Position numbers and translations under genes: made by a program. 64,000 bases of DNA from NCBI RefSeq assembly GCF_004761875.1, contig NZ_SJEY01000003.1:62001-126000 (forward strand). The letters are read 5' to 3'. Under the pieces are notes generated by a model. The model searched no databases. It was not told where the DNA came from and worked only from the letters and a program-made list of their open reading frames with translations. Origin of the DNA: Roseovarius aestuariivivens (GTDB taxonomy: Bacteria > Pseudomonadota > Alphaproteobacteria > Rhodobacterales > Rhodobacteraceae). This document shows, in pieces, positions 25,602-35,967 of this stretch. How positions within the stretch are numbered: the stretch's first letter is position 1; the number at the start of each line of letters is the position of its first letter.

Positions 25602-28236
25602 ATGCCGCGCACTGCGTGGACCTAACTATTACAGCCGCTATCAGGCCATCTACATGCGGCTGGACATCGAGGAGCTTGAAGACAGACCCAGTGACAAGGT
25701 ACCGGGCATTGCCGAAAAACTGGAAACGCTGATCCCAACCATATACGAACACAGATGTTCGGTCGGTGAGGCCGGCGGTTTTCTGCAACGCGTCCGCAAT
25801 GGCACCTATGCTGGCCACATGGTTGAACACGTGGCGATCGAATTGCAAAACCTCATCGGCTTTTCCGTCGGCTATGGCAAGACCGTCGACAGCTACGAGA
25901 AAGGCATCTACCACGTCGTCTTCCGCTATCGCGACGAGGCAACCGGCCTTGCCGCAGGTGAAGCGGCAGTCGAGATCGTGAAGAAGCTCTACGACGGCGA
26001 AGACGTCGATCTGACGCCTTATATCGACAGCCTGAAAGAGGTCCGGGATGCCAATGCGCTCGGGCCGTCGACCGGCTCGATCGTGAACGCTGCTAAAGCC
26101 CGAAACATCCCTTGGTACAACCTGACCGAGGGCACGAGCTACACCCAACTGGGCCATGGCATCAAACAGCGCCGCTTCCAAGCCACGGTTACGGACGCGT
26201 CCGGCATCATTGGGCACTCCATCGCCGACGACAAGGAATGGACCAAGCAGGTGCTGGACGATGCGGGCGTTCCCGTGCCGCGCGGGCAGATCTGCTATTC
26301 CGTCGAAGAGGCGCAAGAGGCCGCCGACTGGCTCGGCTGGCCCGTAGTGACAAAGCCGCTCTCGGGCAACCACGGCCGTGGCGTGACGACCGACATCAAC
26401 ACACCCGAAGATCTTAAATCAGGGTTTGAGGCGGCCTTGGCACGGGTCCGCGACGACTCCGGCGCCGTAATTGTCGAGAATTACATCAAGGGCGAGGATC
26501 ACCGCATCCTCGTGATCGACGGCAAATTGGTCGCGGCGGCACGCCGCCGTCCCGCGCATGTTGTGGGCGACGGCAAGCACACAATTCAGCAGCTCGTCGA
26601 TATCGAGAACCAGGATCCGCGCCGGGGCGTGGGCCACGAGAATGTGCTCACGCAGATCGCAATCGACGTGCAAAGCGAACGCCTGCTCGAGCAGGCGGGC
26701 TACACACTCGATACCGTGCTTCCCGAGGGCGAGATCGCTTTCCTGAAATCCACCGCGAATATCTCGACCGGCGGCACAGCCGCCGACATCACCGACGAGG
26801 TGCATCCCGAGGTGCGCTTCATGATGGAGCGTGTCGGACGGCTGATCGGGCTCGATATCATCGGTATCGACCTTCTGGCCGAGAACCTGTCCGTGCCGCT
26901 CGACCAGCAATCGGCGGGTGTGGTGGAGGTGAACGCCGGCCCGGGCTTCCGAATGCACATGGCGCCGACCCATGGCTCTCCGCGACCCGTAGGCGAACAT
27001 GTGGTCAGCATGCTTTTCCCGGATCCGACGGATGACGGGCGAATTCCGATTACCGCCATCACCGGCACCAACGGCAAGACCACGACTACGCGCCTAACCA
27101 CGCATATCCTGCGACAAGCGGGCCGGTCCGTGGGCATGGGGTGCACCGGCACGGTCGAGATCGACAACCACGTGATCCTACGCGGCGATTATTCCGGCCC
27201 CGCCGCCGCTCAGGCCGTTCTGCGCGAACCCACGGTCGAGCACGCCGTGCTCGAAGTGGCGCGCGGCGGCATCATGCGGCGCGGTCTGGGTTTCGACGAG
27301 GCAGATGTGGGCGTACTGCTAAACATTGCCTCTGATCATTTGGGCGAGCGCGACATCCACACGCTGGAAGATCTCGCGCGATGCAAAACCGTTGTCGTCG
27401 ACGCGACCAAGCGCCAGGAAGATGGCGGATACTGCGTCCTCAACGCCGACGATCCGCTGGTCATGGACCAGGGAACCTATTGGGCGCGCGGCGAGATAAT
27501 TTATTTCACGATGAATCCCGACAATCCCGACCTGACCGAACACCTTTCCAACCTCGGAATGGTCCTGACGGTGAAGCAGGGCAAGATCGTCATGATGCGC
27601 GGCAAGCTCACCGTCGAGATCGTGGAGGTCAACGACGTGCCAATCGCTTTTGAGGGCCACGCGCCCTTCAACGTTCAGAACGCGATGGCCGCCGCCGCCG
27701 CCGCTCTTGCCCACGGGATCGAGATCGACGATATCCGCGCCGGGCTTCTGACCTTCCACCCGACCCCGGCCCAGATGCCGGGCCGCACGAACTATTTCGA
27801 GGCGGAAGGCGTGAAATGCCTGATCGACTACGGCCACAATGTGCCAGCGCTCGAAGCGCTACAGCCCTTGGTTAGTGGTCTGGCCACGAAGCGCAAGATC
27901 GGTGTCGCAACCGCGCCCGGCAACCGTCGCGACGAGGATCTGGCAGCACTCGGTGCGCAACTCGCGCGGATGTGCGACATTCTCTACGTCTACGAGACAG
28001 ACTCGAGGGGCCGCGAGACGGGCGAGACCGCCAAGCTCATCCACGATGGCGCGGTCTCGGCGCGAACGTCGGCGCAGATCCAGACCATCATGGACGAGCA
28101 GGAGGCCGTTGCCTCCGCCATCGGAGAGGCGGAGCCGGGCGATTTCCTCTTGCTGCTGGTCGATGACATCGAAGGCACCACAGAGCGGCTCAAGGGGCGC
28201 ACATATCCGACTCAGGCCGAACTGGCCAAAGTCTGA
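25588..28236 (+). CDS. cphA: Cyanophycin synthetase (CphA1 type)
   Basis: 882-residue enzyme that adds aspartate, then arginine to its side chain, to build multi-L-arginyl-poly-L-aspartate. The start is TTG at 25588, preceded by GGAG; it gives the conserved N-terminus NILECRALRGPNYY. The N-terminal domain (to about 160), the ATP-grasp domain (about 210-480, with GHSIADDKEW and VEVNAGPGFRMH) and the Mur-ligase-like domain (P-loop GTNGKTTTTR near 492) are all present and of normal length. This is a complete CphA1, not the single-active-site CphA2. Confidence 0.95.
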   Translation: MNILECRALRGPNYYSRYQAIYMRLDIEELEDRPSDKVPGIAEKLETLIPTIYEHRCSVGEAGGFLQRVRNGTYAGHMVEHVAIELQNLIGFSVGYGKTVDSYEKGIYHVVFRYRDEATGLAAGEAAVEIVKKLYDGEDVDLTPYIDSLKEVRDANALGPSTGSIVNAAKARNIPWYNLTEGTSYTQLGHGIKQRRFQATVTDASGIIGHSIADDKEWTKQVLDDAGVPVPRGQICYSVEEAQEAADWLGWPVVTKPLSGNHGRGVTTDINTPEDLKSGFEAALARVRDDSGAVIVENYIKGEDHRILVIDGKLVAAARRRPAHVVGDGKHTIQQLVDIENQDPRRGVGHENVLTQIAIDVQSERLLEQAGYTLDTVLPEGEIAFLKSTANISTGGTAADITDEVHPEVRFMMERVGRLIGLDIIGIDLLAENLSVPLDQQSAGVVEVNAGPGFRMHMAPTHGSPRPVGEHVVSMLFPDPTDDGRIPITAITGTNGKTTTTRLTTHILRQAGRSVGMGCTGTVEIDNHVILRGDYSGPAAAQAVLREPTVEHAVLEVARGGIMRRGLGFDEADVGVLLNIASDHLGERDIHTLEDLARCKTVVVDATKRQEDGGYCVLNADDPLVMDQGTYWARGEIIYFTMNPDNPDLTEHLSNLGMVLTVKQGKIVMMRGKLTVEIVEVNDVPIAFEGHAPFNVQNAMAAAAAALAHGIEIDDIRAGLLTFHPTPAQMPGRTNYFEAEGVKCLIDYGHNVPALEALQPLVSGLATKRKIGVATAPGNRRDEDLAALGAQLARMCDILYVYETDSRGRETGETAKLIHDGAVSARTSAQIQTIMDEQEAVASAIGEAEPGDFLLLLVDDIEGTTERLKGRTYPTQAELAKV

Positions 28237-28254
28237 TAATAGAGCATGCCAGAG

Positions 28255-28282
28255 CGTCCCGGCCTTTGCGTCGGGGCGTTTC
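28255..28282 (+). terminator. Terminator or attenuator after cphA
   Basis: A 9-bp stem with two G-T wobbles (CGTCCCGGC / GTCGGGGCG) and a CTTTGC loop is followed by TTTC, in the 82-base gap before the next gene on the same strand. It may reduce read-through into the downstream genes. Confidence 0.55.
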
Positions 28283-28318
28283 ATTCGTCGCTGAAAAGTC
28301 AGGAAAAGCGAATACGCC

Positions 28319-29617
28319 ATGACCAAGAATATTTTCGTCATCGGTCTGAATGACCTGAACGCCGAGCGCCTCAAGCGACTGCGCGGCGTCGAGGACGTGA
28401 CCTTCCATCAGCTTCTGACACCTGCCCAGGTCTCAGAAACACAGGAATTCGACATTCCCGCGATGCTGGCAGATGCCGAAGGCAAGCTCGACGCGTTCGA
28501 GGGCTCGATCGATGCCATCGTCGGCTATATCGACTTTCCGGTTTCCACCATGCTGCCGCTTCTGTGCGCCAAATACGGCACGCGGAACGCCTCGCTGGAA
28601 AGCCTGCTAAAGTGCGAGCACAAGTACTGGTCGCGTGCCGTGATGGCCGAAGTCATTCCCGACCACATCCCGAAATTTACCGCCTTCGATCCGTTTGACG
28701 ACAACGCCCTGTCGCGGATCGGCGAGGCCGATCTGCGCTTTCCCTTCTTCGTGAAGCCGATCAAGTCGTCTGGATCGCGCCTCGGCTTCCGGATCGATTC
28801 TCCCGAAGATTTCGACTACGCCATCGAAAAGCTGCGCGCTGAGATCCGGTCGATCGGCGAACCTTTCGACTACGTACTGAGTAAGGCCGATATACCTGAG
28901 GAGATCAAGGCGGTCGAAGGCCATTACTGCATGGCCGAACAGGTGATCGGCGGGCGCCAGTGTACCGTTGAGGGTTATGTCTATAACGGCGAGGTTGTTC
29001 CCTACGGCACTGTGGACTCGATCCGCTATCCGCAGGTGCTGAGCTTCTTCTACTACCTTTACCCGTCCACCCTGCCCAAGCGCGTGCAGGACACAATGAA
29101 CGAGATCACCCGCACGATTATGTCGCATATCGGCTACGATAATGCGGGCTTCAACATCGAGTATTACTGGGACGAGGTGTCGAACAAGATCTGGCTGCTG
29201 GAGATCAACACCCGCATCGCACAATCCCATTGCGATCTTTTCGAGATGGTGGATGGCGTCAGCCACCAACAGGTGACCGTGGATCTGGGTCTTGGCCGCA
29301 AGCCTGACCTGCCCTATCGCGAAGGCCCCGAGAAGGTGGCGGCGGAGTTCTTTTATCGCGTCTTTTTCAGCGATGCGACCGTGGCCCGCGCGCCATCGCG
29401 CGCAGAGATCGAGGTGGCCGCCGAACAGGTCGCCGGCACACGAATCGTGTCTTACGCGGGCAAAAACACCCGCCTCTCGGACCTGCCGGAACAGGACGCC
29501 TACAGCTTTGCCGTGGCCTCAATCTGGATGGGAGCCAACACGCAGTCAAAGCTCTTGTGGAACTATGAGCAGGTAATCAAGAAGCTGAATTACGAATTCA
29601 CCGATATCGAGGAATAG
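28319..29617 (+). CDS. Uncharacterised ATP-grasp ligase in the cyanophycin operon
   Basis: 432-residue protein with an ATP-grasp core. A Rossmann-like N-terminal part (MTKNIFVIGLNDLNAERL) is followed by a nucleotide-binding lysine in FFVKPIKSSGSRLGF (about residue 145) and the hinge AEQVIGGRQCTVEGYVYNG. The Mg-binding LLEINTRIAQSH (about residue 300) resembles carboxylate-amine ligases such as D-Ala-D-Ala ligase and PylC-like enzymes. Family members join a carboxylate to an amine through an acyl-phosphate. Placement after cphA suggests a substrate from cyanophycin or its dipeptides, but no specificity residue was identified. An AGGAAAAG site precedes the ATG. Confidence 0.8.
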   Translation: MTKNIFVIGLNDLNAERLKRLRGVEDVTFHQLLTPAQVSETQEFDIPAMLADAEGKLDAFEGSIDAIVGYIDFPVSTMLPLLCAKYGTRNASLESLLKCEHKYWSRAVMAEVIPDHIPKFTAFDPFDDNALSRIGEADLRFPFFVKPIKSSGSRLGFRIDSPEDFDYAIEKLRAEIRSIGEPFDYVLSKADIPEEIKAVEGHYCMAEQVIGGRQCTVEGYVYNGEVVPYGTVDSIRYPQVLSFFYYLYPSTLPKRVQDTMNEITRTIMSHIGYDNAGFNIEYYWDEVSNKIWLLEINTRIAQSHCDLFEMVDGVSHQQVTVDLGLGRKPDLPYREGPEKVAAEFFYRVFFSDATVARAPSRAEIEVAAEQVAGTRIVSYAGKNTRLSDLPEQDAYSFAVASIWMGANTQSKLLWNYEQVIKKLNYEFTDIEE

Positions 29618-29684
29618 CGTGCCTCGGCCACCGGTCCGGTGACCCCGCGCGATGCCTCTTCGACCAGCCCCAGCGAGTGCCTTA

Positions 29685-31700
29685 ATGAAAATCGACACAG
29701 ACCTGCCGTGCACGATCCATGAGATCGAGCATACAGAAATCGGATTGCCCGACGGAACGCGGCTTGCCGCCCGCATATGGCTGCCTGAGGGCGCCGAGAC
29801 CGCGCCGGTTCCGGCCATTTTTGAGTATATCCCCTATCGCAAGAACGACAAAACGCTGCCCCGCGACCATGCACGCGCACCGTGGATGGCGGCACAGGGC
29901 TATGCATACGTGCGTGTCGATCTGCGCGGCACTGGCGAGTCCGAGGGGCTAATGGAGGACGAGTACACCCCTCTGGAGCTGCAGGACGGCTGCGATGTCA
30001 TCGCTTGGATCGCGGATCAGCCGTGGTGCGATGGGGGTGTCGGGATCGTTGGGATTTCTTGGGGCGGCTTCAACGGGTTGCAGCTTGCCGCCCTTCGCCC
30101 CCCTGCCCTTAAGGCCGTCGTGTCGATCTGTTCGACCGATGACCGCTATGCGGACGATATCCACTACATGGGCGGTACGCTTCTGGGCGATCACCTGTCT
30201 TGGGCATCGGTGATGTTCGGAATCAACACGCTGCCGCCGGACCCTGCGCATGTCGGTGACCGATGGAAGGCGATGTGGGAAGAGCGGCTCGATGGCTCAG
30301 GCCTCTGGCTGGAGAAATGGCTGCAGCATCAGACACGGGACGAGTTCTGGAAACACGGGTCGGTTTGCGAGGATATCTCGGACATTCAGGTACCAGTATA
30401 TGCCGTCAGCGGCTGGGCCGATGGGTATTGCCGCGCGGTCTTCCGGCTAATTGAAACCCTGCAATCTCCCGCCAAAGGCATTGTCGGGCCGTGGTCGCAC
30501 AAATACCCCCATCAGGGCGAACCGGGACCGGCCATAGACTGGTTGACCGAAGAAACCCGCTGGTGGGATCAGTGGCTCAAGGGGACCGAGACCGGCATAA
30601 TGGATGAGCCGAACCTGCGCGTATACCTGCAGGACCACGCCAAACCGCAAAGCTTTTACACTCACCGCGAGGGGCGCTGGATCGGTGAACCGACTTGGCC
30701 GTCGCCCAATGTGGAGCGCCGGCTTATGCCGCTTTGCAGCGATGGTAGCCTTGGCGGCCAAGCAGACGCACCAGGCGCGCTTTGTTCAGTCTCTTCTCCG
30801 CTTTGGGTCGGTGTTCACGGCGGGAAATGGTGCTCTTACGCGCATGTCGGCGATCAGCCGGGCGATCAGCGTCGGGAGGATGCTGGCAGTCTCGTTTTCG
30901 AGACCGCGCCGCTGGAGCAGGACCTAAATTTAGTCGGCGATGCACTTCTCAGGCTTGCGGTACAGGTCGACCGGCCTGTTGCACAGGTCTGCGCGCGGCT
31001 GGTGGACGTAGCGCCCGATGGCGCTGCCACCCGCGTCAGCTATGGCCTCCTGAACCTCACCCACCGTCACAGCCACGAACACCCCACCGCCCTGACGCCG
31101 GGCGAGACGTACCATGTCGAGGTACCACTAAAGCACGTGGCGCAAACCTTTCGCGCGGGCCACAAGCTGCGCCTGTCGGTCTCGACCAGCTATTTTCCGA
31201 TCGCCTGGCCTGCGCCGGAGCCTGTCACCCTGACCATACACACCGACCAGTCCAAACTGGACCTGCCGATACGCGGAGCGAACGATCCCGCCGTTCCCGA
31301 TCTGGGAACACCTCGCACAGCGGACCCTTTGGAGGTCGACTTCAAAGAACCGCCACAGGCGAAGTGGAGCGTATCTGAGGATCGCGACACCGGTCGCGTG
31401 ACAATCGAGATTCTCGATCACGAGGGCGGCGCGCAAATCGTAAATCACGGATTTTATCATCTGGCGAAGGGCGAAGAGCGCTACTCGATCCTGCCCGGCG
31501 ATCCAACCTCGGCGGAAGGCGAGGTGACATGGACGCACGAAATGGAGCGCGAGGGATGGTCGATAAAGACCATCACTCAGACACACCTGACCTGCGATAC
31601 TGAAAGCTTTCACATTTCTGCCCGGCTGCGCGCGTGGGAAGGAGAGACTTTGTTCCGCGACCACGACTGGAACGTATCGATCCCACGCCATTTGGTCTGA
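29685..31700 (+). CDS. CocE/NonD-family serine hydrolase (peptidase S15-like)
   Basis: 671 residues from ATG 29685; an in-frame ATG at 29652 would add 11 residues, and neither has a strong ribosome-binding site. The alpha/beta-hydrolase domain has the nucleophile elbow GISWGGFN (Ser about residue 119). The oxyanion-side YIPYRKND and the C-terminal jelly-roll (residues about 410-540, ending near LRLSVSTSYFP) match CocE/NonD/X-Pro dipeptidyl-peptidase. There is no signal peptide, so it is probably cytoplasmic. It follows the ATP-grasp gene by 67 bases. Cleavage of an ester or peptide formed by that ligase is plausible, but inferred. Confidence 0.85.
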   Translation: MKIDTDLPCTIHEIEHTEIGLPDGTRLAARIWLPEGAETAPVPAIFEYIPYRKNDKTLPRDHARAPWMAAQGYAYVRVDLRGTGESEGLMEDEYTPLELQDGCDVIAWIADQPWCDGGVGIVGISWGGFNGLQLAALRPPALKAVVSICSTDDRYADDIHYMGGTLLGDHLSWASVMFGINTLPPDPAHVGDRWKAMWEERLDGSGLWLEKWLQHQTRDEFWKHGSVCEDISDIQVPVYAVSGWADGYCRAVFRLIETLQSPAKGIVGPWSHKYPHQGEPGPAIDWLTEETRWWDQWLKGTETGIMDEPNLRVYLQDHAKPQSFYTHREGRWIGEPTWPSPNVERRLMPLCSDGSLGGQADAPGALCSVSSPLWVGVHGGKWCSYAHVGDQPGDQRREDAGSLVFETAPLEQDLNLVGDALLRLAVQVDRPVAQVCARLVDVAPDGAATRVSYGLLNLTHRHSHEHPTALTPGETYHVEVPLKHVAQTFRAGHKLRLSVSTSYFPIAWPAPEPVTLTIHTDQSKLDLPIRGANDPAVPDLGTPRTADPLEVDFKEPPQAKWSVSEDRDTGRVTIEILDHEGGAQIVNHGFYHLAKGEERYSILPGDPTSAEGEVTWTHEMEREGWSIKTITQTHLTCDTESFHISARLRAWEGETLFRDHDWNVSIPRHLV

Positions 31701-32067
31701 ATTTACCGGCATCTAGTGAAATTTCTCGCGTATCCTTCACCAATCTGGGCTCTCCCGGATCGTTTTTGCACGATTGATGCGGCCAACCTTGGTCCGTATC
31801 AGGACTGCAAGCGAAGCCTATTTTCTTGGGCGCGAATAGAAAAAGCCTCGTAATTTCTGCCGCTTACCCATCTGTCAAACTGGGGAAATAACCGGCATCA
31901 GCCGCTTACTGCGTAATAGTTGTGCATGATTTCCGGCCCGACCATTGACATTCCCAAGTCGCTTGAAGACCGTGGATCAATGTCTTTGTTGGGGCAATCC
32001 CGGCAACAGAAATCGGTGATCTGGCTGGACTTGCGTTGGGTCAGGGCACGAAATCAAGGAGACAGGA
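31701..32067. other. Intergenic region upstream of the TRAP transporter
   Basis: 367 bases without a supported gene. The end nearest dctP carries a strong AAGGAGACAG ribosome-binding site. No clear terminator for the hydrolase gene and no confident operator was seen. It probably holds the promoter of the dctPQM-usp unit. Confidence 0.5.
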
Positions 32068-33078
32068 ATGACCTTCAAGACACTTATCGCATCAAGCGCC
32101 CTGGCACTGGTTGCCGGGATTTCCACAGCGAGTGCCGATACCTGGCGTTATGCCTTTGAGGAGGCGCTTGACGAGGTGCAGGGCAAGTTTGCTCAGAAAT
32201 TCAAGGAGGAGATCGAGGCCAACTCGGACCACGAAGTGCAGCTCTTTCCCTTCGGTACGCTAGGTGAATCCGCAGACATCATGGAGCAGGCGCAGTCGGG
32301 TATTTTACAATTCGTCAACCAGTCCCCTGGTTTTACCGGCGCACTGATCCCCGAGGCTCAGGTTTTCTTTGTGCCGTACCTGCTGCCGCAGGACGAAGAG
32401 ACACTGGCCGAATTTTTCCGCACCTCGAAAACCATCAACGAGCTTTTCCCGCCGCTCTACGAAGAGCAGGGTCTCGAGCTGCTGACGATGTATCCCGAGG
32501 GCGAGGTGATGATGACCACCACCGAGCCGGTCACCGGGCCTGCCGACCTCAACGAGGTCAAGTTTCGCGTGATGACAAATCCGCTCCTAGTGGAAAGCTA
32601 CAAGGCGTTCGGCGCAACACCAACCCCCCTGCCCTGGGGCGAGGTCTATGGTGCCCTGCAAACCGGGATCATTCAGGGTCAGGAAAACCCTGCCTTCTTC
32701 ATCGAGTCGACCAAGATGTACGAGGTGACCGACCACATCACTCGCGCGGGCCACAACAACTTCACCACCGCTCTTATGGCCAATCTGGACTTCTATGAAG
32801 GGCTGTCCGAAGACGAGAAAACGCTTGTGCAGAATGCCGTCGATGTGGCCTTCGAATATATCATCGACTACCAGGAAGGCCTGACCGAAGAGTCCCTTGA
32901 GAAGATCAAGGAAGCCAAACCGTCGATGACGATCACTACGCTCAGCGAAGAAGAGCGTGAACCCTTCCGCGAAACCGCAGAGTCGGTTGAGAAAACGTTC
33001 CTAGAGATCGGTGGCGATCAGGCCGAAGAAATCCTGAACCAGATGAAAGCCGACCTGGAGGCGGTTCAGGGCAACTGA
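32068..33078 (+). CDS. dctP: TRAP transporter substrate-binding protein, DctP family
   Basis: 336-residue periplasmic binding protein. The signal peptide (residues 1-23) ends at STASAD. The ligand-orienting Arg is in [12 protein letters not shown], followed by [24 protein letters not shown], the classic DctP region. It delivers a carboxylate-bearing substrate to the DctQM membrane pair. The dctP-dctQ-dctM-usp order equals teaABCD, the ectoine system of Halomonas, but ligand identity cannot be read here. A strong ribosome-binding site (AAGGAGACAGG) precedes the ATG. Confidence 0.92.
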   Translation: MTFKTLIASSALALVAGISTASADTWRYAFEEALDEVQGKFAQKFKEEIEANSDHEVQLFPFGTLGESADIMEQAQSGILQFVNQSPGFTGALIPEAQVFFVPYLLPQDEETLAEFFRTSKTINELFPPLYEEQGLELLTMYPEGEVMMTTTEPVTGPADLNEVKFRVMTNPLLVESYKAFGATPTPLPWGEVYGALQTGIIQGQENPAFFIESTKMYEVTDHITRAGHNNFTTALMANLDFYEGLSEDEKTLVQNAVDVAFEYIIDYQEGLTEESLEKIKEAKPSMTITTLSEEEREPFRETAESVEKTFLEIGGDQAEEILNQMKADLEAVQGN

Positions 33079-33178
33079 CCCACGGTCATCGCGCTTGCGC
33101 GATATCCTTTCGTCGGGCCGCCATCCGTGCGGCCCGGCAATCCACGGCACAGAACCAGCGCAAGCAAGGACGGCGGCG

Positions 33179-33829
33179 ATGACAGATGAGAATGACCGTT
33201 GGGCCAAGAACGATCCGGCAGCGGTGGCCGACGCCGATGTTCCCGTAAATGACGAAGACATCGACGATTCCAAATATGTCTCCGGTCTGCCCGGCTTTCT
33301 GGGCGTTATCGATGTGGCCGTGGCCCGGTTAGAGGCCGTCTTGCTGGCCATGGGCGTGCTTCTCATGGCGCTCAACACGATGGCCAATGTGGTTGGCCGC
33401 TACGTGCTAGGTCAAAGCATCTTTTTTTCCGAAGAACTCAATCAGGCGCTGATCATCCTCATTACCTTTGCCGGCATTTCCTATGCTGCGCGGCACGGCC
33501 GACATATCCGCATGTCGGCCATTTTTGACGCCTCTTCGCCCGGCATCCGCAAAGTGCTGATGGTGCTGATCGCCGCAGTCACAGCGGCGGGGATGTTCCT
33601 GCTCACGTGGTACGCCATCGAGTATGTGCAAAAACAGGCCTCCCGCGGGCGTGTTCTGCCGGCGCTCCAGATCCCGGTCTGGTGGATCATCTTATGGGCT
33701 CCGCTGGGGTTTTTTCTGACCGGCGTGCAGTACACGCTGACGGCCATCAAGAACCTAATCGACAAGGATATCTGGCTCTCGACCAGCACGCTCGAAGGCT
33801 ACTCATCTAACGAAGAAGAGGAGGTCTAA
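33179..33829 (+). CDS. dctQ: TRAP transporter small permease, DctQ family
   Basis: 216-residue membrane protein with four hydrophobic helices between about residues 48 and 185, and a long acidic cytoplasmic N-terminus (residues 1-40), longer than in most DctQ proteins. The [17 protein letters not shown] segment after helix 2 is typical. The start at 33179 is preferred to an upstream non-ATG codon. The gene ends 3 bases before dctM. Confidence 0.9.
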   Translation: MTDENDRWAKNDPAAVADADVPVNDEDIDDSKYVSGLPGFLGVIDVAVARLEAVLLAMGVLLMALNTMANVVGRYVLGQSIFFSEELNQALIILITFAGISYAARHGRHIRMSAIFDASSPGIRKVLMVLIAAVTAAGMFLLTWYAIEYVQKQASRGRVLPALQIPVWWIILWAPLGFFLTGVQYTLTAIKNLIDKDIWLSTSTLEGYSSNEEEEV

Positions 33830-33832
33830 GCC

Positions 33833-35119
33833 ATGACCTGGGCGATTTTCGGCACTATGATCGTGCTTCTTCTTCTCGGCTTCCCGATGATGATCCCACT
33901 TCTGGCCGGGGCCCTGATCGGCTTTGTCGGGATTTTCGGCGGGCTGGGCCAGCTTGATACGATGGTGCAGCAGGTCCTTGCGGGCATCCGCCCAGCCAGC
34001 CTGATCGCCGTGCCGATGTTCATTTTCGCCGCCGACATCATGACGCGCGGACAATCAGCCAACCGGCTGATTGACCTGGTCATGGCCTTCGTGGGTCACC
34101 TGAAAGGCGGGCTTGCGGTCTCGACAGCTACCGCTTGCACCCTCTTCGGCGCCGTGTCCGGCTCGACCCAGGCCACCGTCGTTGCCGTAGGCGGGCCGCT
34201 ACGCCCGCGCATGCTCAAAGCAGGCTACAAGGACAATTTCGTTCTGGCGCTCGTGGTCAACGCCTCAGACATCGCCTTTCTCATTCCGCCCTCAATCGGC
34301 ATGATCATCTACGGCGTGGTCTCGGGCACCTCGATCTCCGAGCTTTTCATCGCCGGGATCGGTCCCGGCCTGCTGATTCTCTTCATGTTTTCGGTCTATT
34401 CCTACATCTACGCAGTGCGCCACGATGTGCCGACCGAACCCAAGTCAAGCTGGGCCGAGCGCGGTTCAGCCATAAGGCGCGCGATCTGGCCGCTGGGCTT
34501 TCCGGTGATCATTGTCGGCGGCATCTATGGCGGGATCTTCTCCCCCACCGAGGCCGCCGCAGCCTGCGTACTTTACGCACTTATCCTCGAAATGATCGTG
34601 TTTCGGGAAATGAACCTAAAGCAGCTTTACGCAACTGCGAAATCGACGGGTCTCATCACGGCGGTGGTCTTCATTCTCGTGGGCGCCGGGGCCGCTTTTT
34701 CCTACGTGATAAGCTTCGCGCAGATCCCGCAGCAGGTGCTGGGCGCCATCGGCATCGACGAGATGGGGCAGTACGGCGTTCTCTTTACAATCTCGATCGC
34801 CTTCTTCGTCGGCTGCATGTTCGTGGATCCCATCGTGGTGATCCTGATCTTCGTGCCGATCTTCGCCCCGGTGGTGGACGCGGTCGGCCTTGATCCGGTG
34901 CTTGTCGGCATCGTCATCACCCTTCAGGTCGCCATCGGCAGCGCTACACCGCCCTTCGGCTGTGACATCTTCACCGCCATCGCCGTGTTCAAGCGGCCAT
35001 ATGCCGAGGTTGTGAAAGGCACACCACCCTTCATCTTGATGCTGTTATCCGTCGCCGTCCTGTTGATCTTCTTCCCAGACATCGCACTCTTCCTGCGGGA
35101 TCTCGCCTTCGACAAGTAA
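33833..35119 (+). CDS. dctM: TRAP transporter large permease, DctM family
   Basis: 428-residue membrane protein with about twelve hydrophobic segments, the ion-coupled channel subunit. Family blocks such as RGQSANRLIDL, LFGAVSGSTQATVVAVGGPL, NASDIAFLIPPSIGMIIYG and QVAIGSATPPFGCDIF are present. It normally uses a sodium gradient. It is tightly linked to dctQ and followed 12 bases later by a UspA gene. Confidence 0.95.
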   Translation: MTWAIFGTMIVLLLLGFPMMIPLLAGALIGFVGIFGGLGQLDTMVQQVLAGIRPASLIAVPMFIFAADIMTRGQSANRLIDLVMAFVGHLKGGLAVSTATACTLFGAVSGSTQATVVAVGGPLRPRMLKAGYKDNFVLALVVNASDIAFLIPPSIGMIIYGVVSGTSISELFIAGIGPGLLILFMFSVYSYIYAVRHDVPTEPKSSWAERGSAIRRAIWPLGFPVIIVGGIYGGIFSPTEAAAACVLYALILEMIVFREMNLKQLYATAKSTGLITAVVFILVGAGAAFSYVISFAQIPQQVLGAIGIDEMGQYGVLFTISIAFFVGCMFVDPIVVILIFVPIFAPVVDAVGLDPVLVGIVITLQVAIGSATPPFGCDIFTAIAVFKRPYAEVVKGTPPFILMLLSVAVLLIFFPDIALFLRDLAFDK

Positions 35120-35131
35120 GGAGACCGGCCC

Positions 35132-35578
35132 ATGTTCAACACCATCCTCGCGGCCTACGACGGATCAAGCGGTGCCGACGCCGCCCTCGAAAAGGCCGCC
35201 GGCCTTGCCAAGCTTACAGGGGCGGAGCTTATTATTCTCACCGTTTATCAGCACCACTCCATGCTGGAAGCGTCTCTGTCCATGATGCGCGGCGAAAGCA
35301 CAACGGGCGAAAGCAACCTTGACGACATCATGCGCACCATATCGAAAGAAGCGGCGGAAAAGGCGAAGGTTGCCGCAAAGGATCATGGCGTCGAGAATGT
35401 GACAGCGTTTATAAAGCGAGGCCCGACCTCCCGCACCATCGTGGCGTTTGCGGAGGACAAGCACTGCGATCTGGTCGTTGTCGGCTCGCGCGGCGCCGGA
35501 TCTTCCGAAGGTTACATGCTGGGCTCGGTCAGTCACAAAGTGACAAGCCTGTCGGACGTCCCCGTGCTTGTTGTCTAA
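35132..35578 (+). CDS. Universal stress protein (UspA family) linked to TRAP
   Basis: 148-residue single-domain UspA protein. The N-terminal ILAAYDGSSGADAALEKA and the C-terminal ATP-binding loop VVVGSRGAGSSEGYMLGSVSHKVT (G-2x-G-9x-G-S/T pattern) predict nucleotide binding. In the ectoine system, TeaD of this family binds ATP and lowers transport through TeaABC. The same position here suggests control of this TRAP transporter. A GGAGA site precedes the ATG. Confidence 0.9.
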   Translation: MFNTILAAYDGSSGADAALEKAAGLAKLTGAELIILTVYQHHSMLEASLSMMRGESTTGESNLDDIMRTISKEAAEKAKVAAKDHGVENVTAFIKRGPTSRTIVAFAEDKHCDLVVVGSRGAGSSEGYMLGSVSHKVTSLSDVPVLVV

Positions 35579-35967
35579 GAGATTGTCTCATGATTGCTGA
35601 GCGTCGGTATACGCGACACTGCCGAATAGCTCCTTCGAGAGACCAAGAGGCAATGCCGCACCGATACCAAAGCGATTAGGTCGAGACCTTTGAAGCTGAG
35701 CGTGCCCTTTCTGAAGGAACAAGTAAAATCCGTTCCGCTCCTTCCGAACACGCCGCAAGATCATCGTTCTGGCGTATATGGTATCCGTTACATTTCCGCT
35801 CTCTTTGCGCAATTCAAAGGATAAAAATCGGTTCAGTTTTCAGTTGGTCGGATAGTCAAAAACGCCTGTTAAATTTTTGATTCTATTTGCTAAGTAGCAA
35901 TTCGATTCTTACGGGACCAAACAATCGCACTGTCTCGTGCAGGCTCAGAAAGGGTCTAAAGCCTCCC
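35579..35967. other. Intergenic region between usp and the sensor kinase
   Basis: 389 bases in a convergent gap with no supported gene and a lower GC content than the flanks, especially 35820-35930. A 74-codon minus-strand frame at 35588-35812 has no family resemblance or ribosome-binding site. No clear terminator hairpin was identified. Confidence 0.5.
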
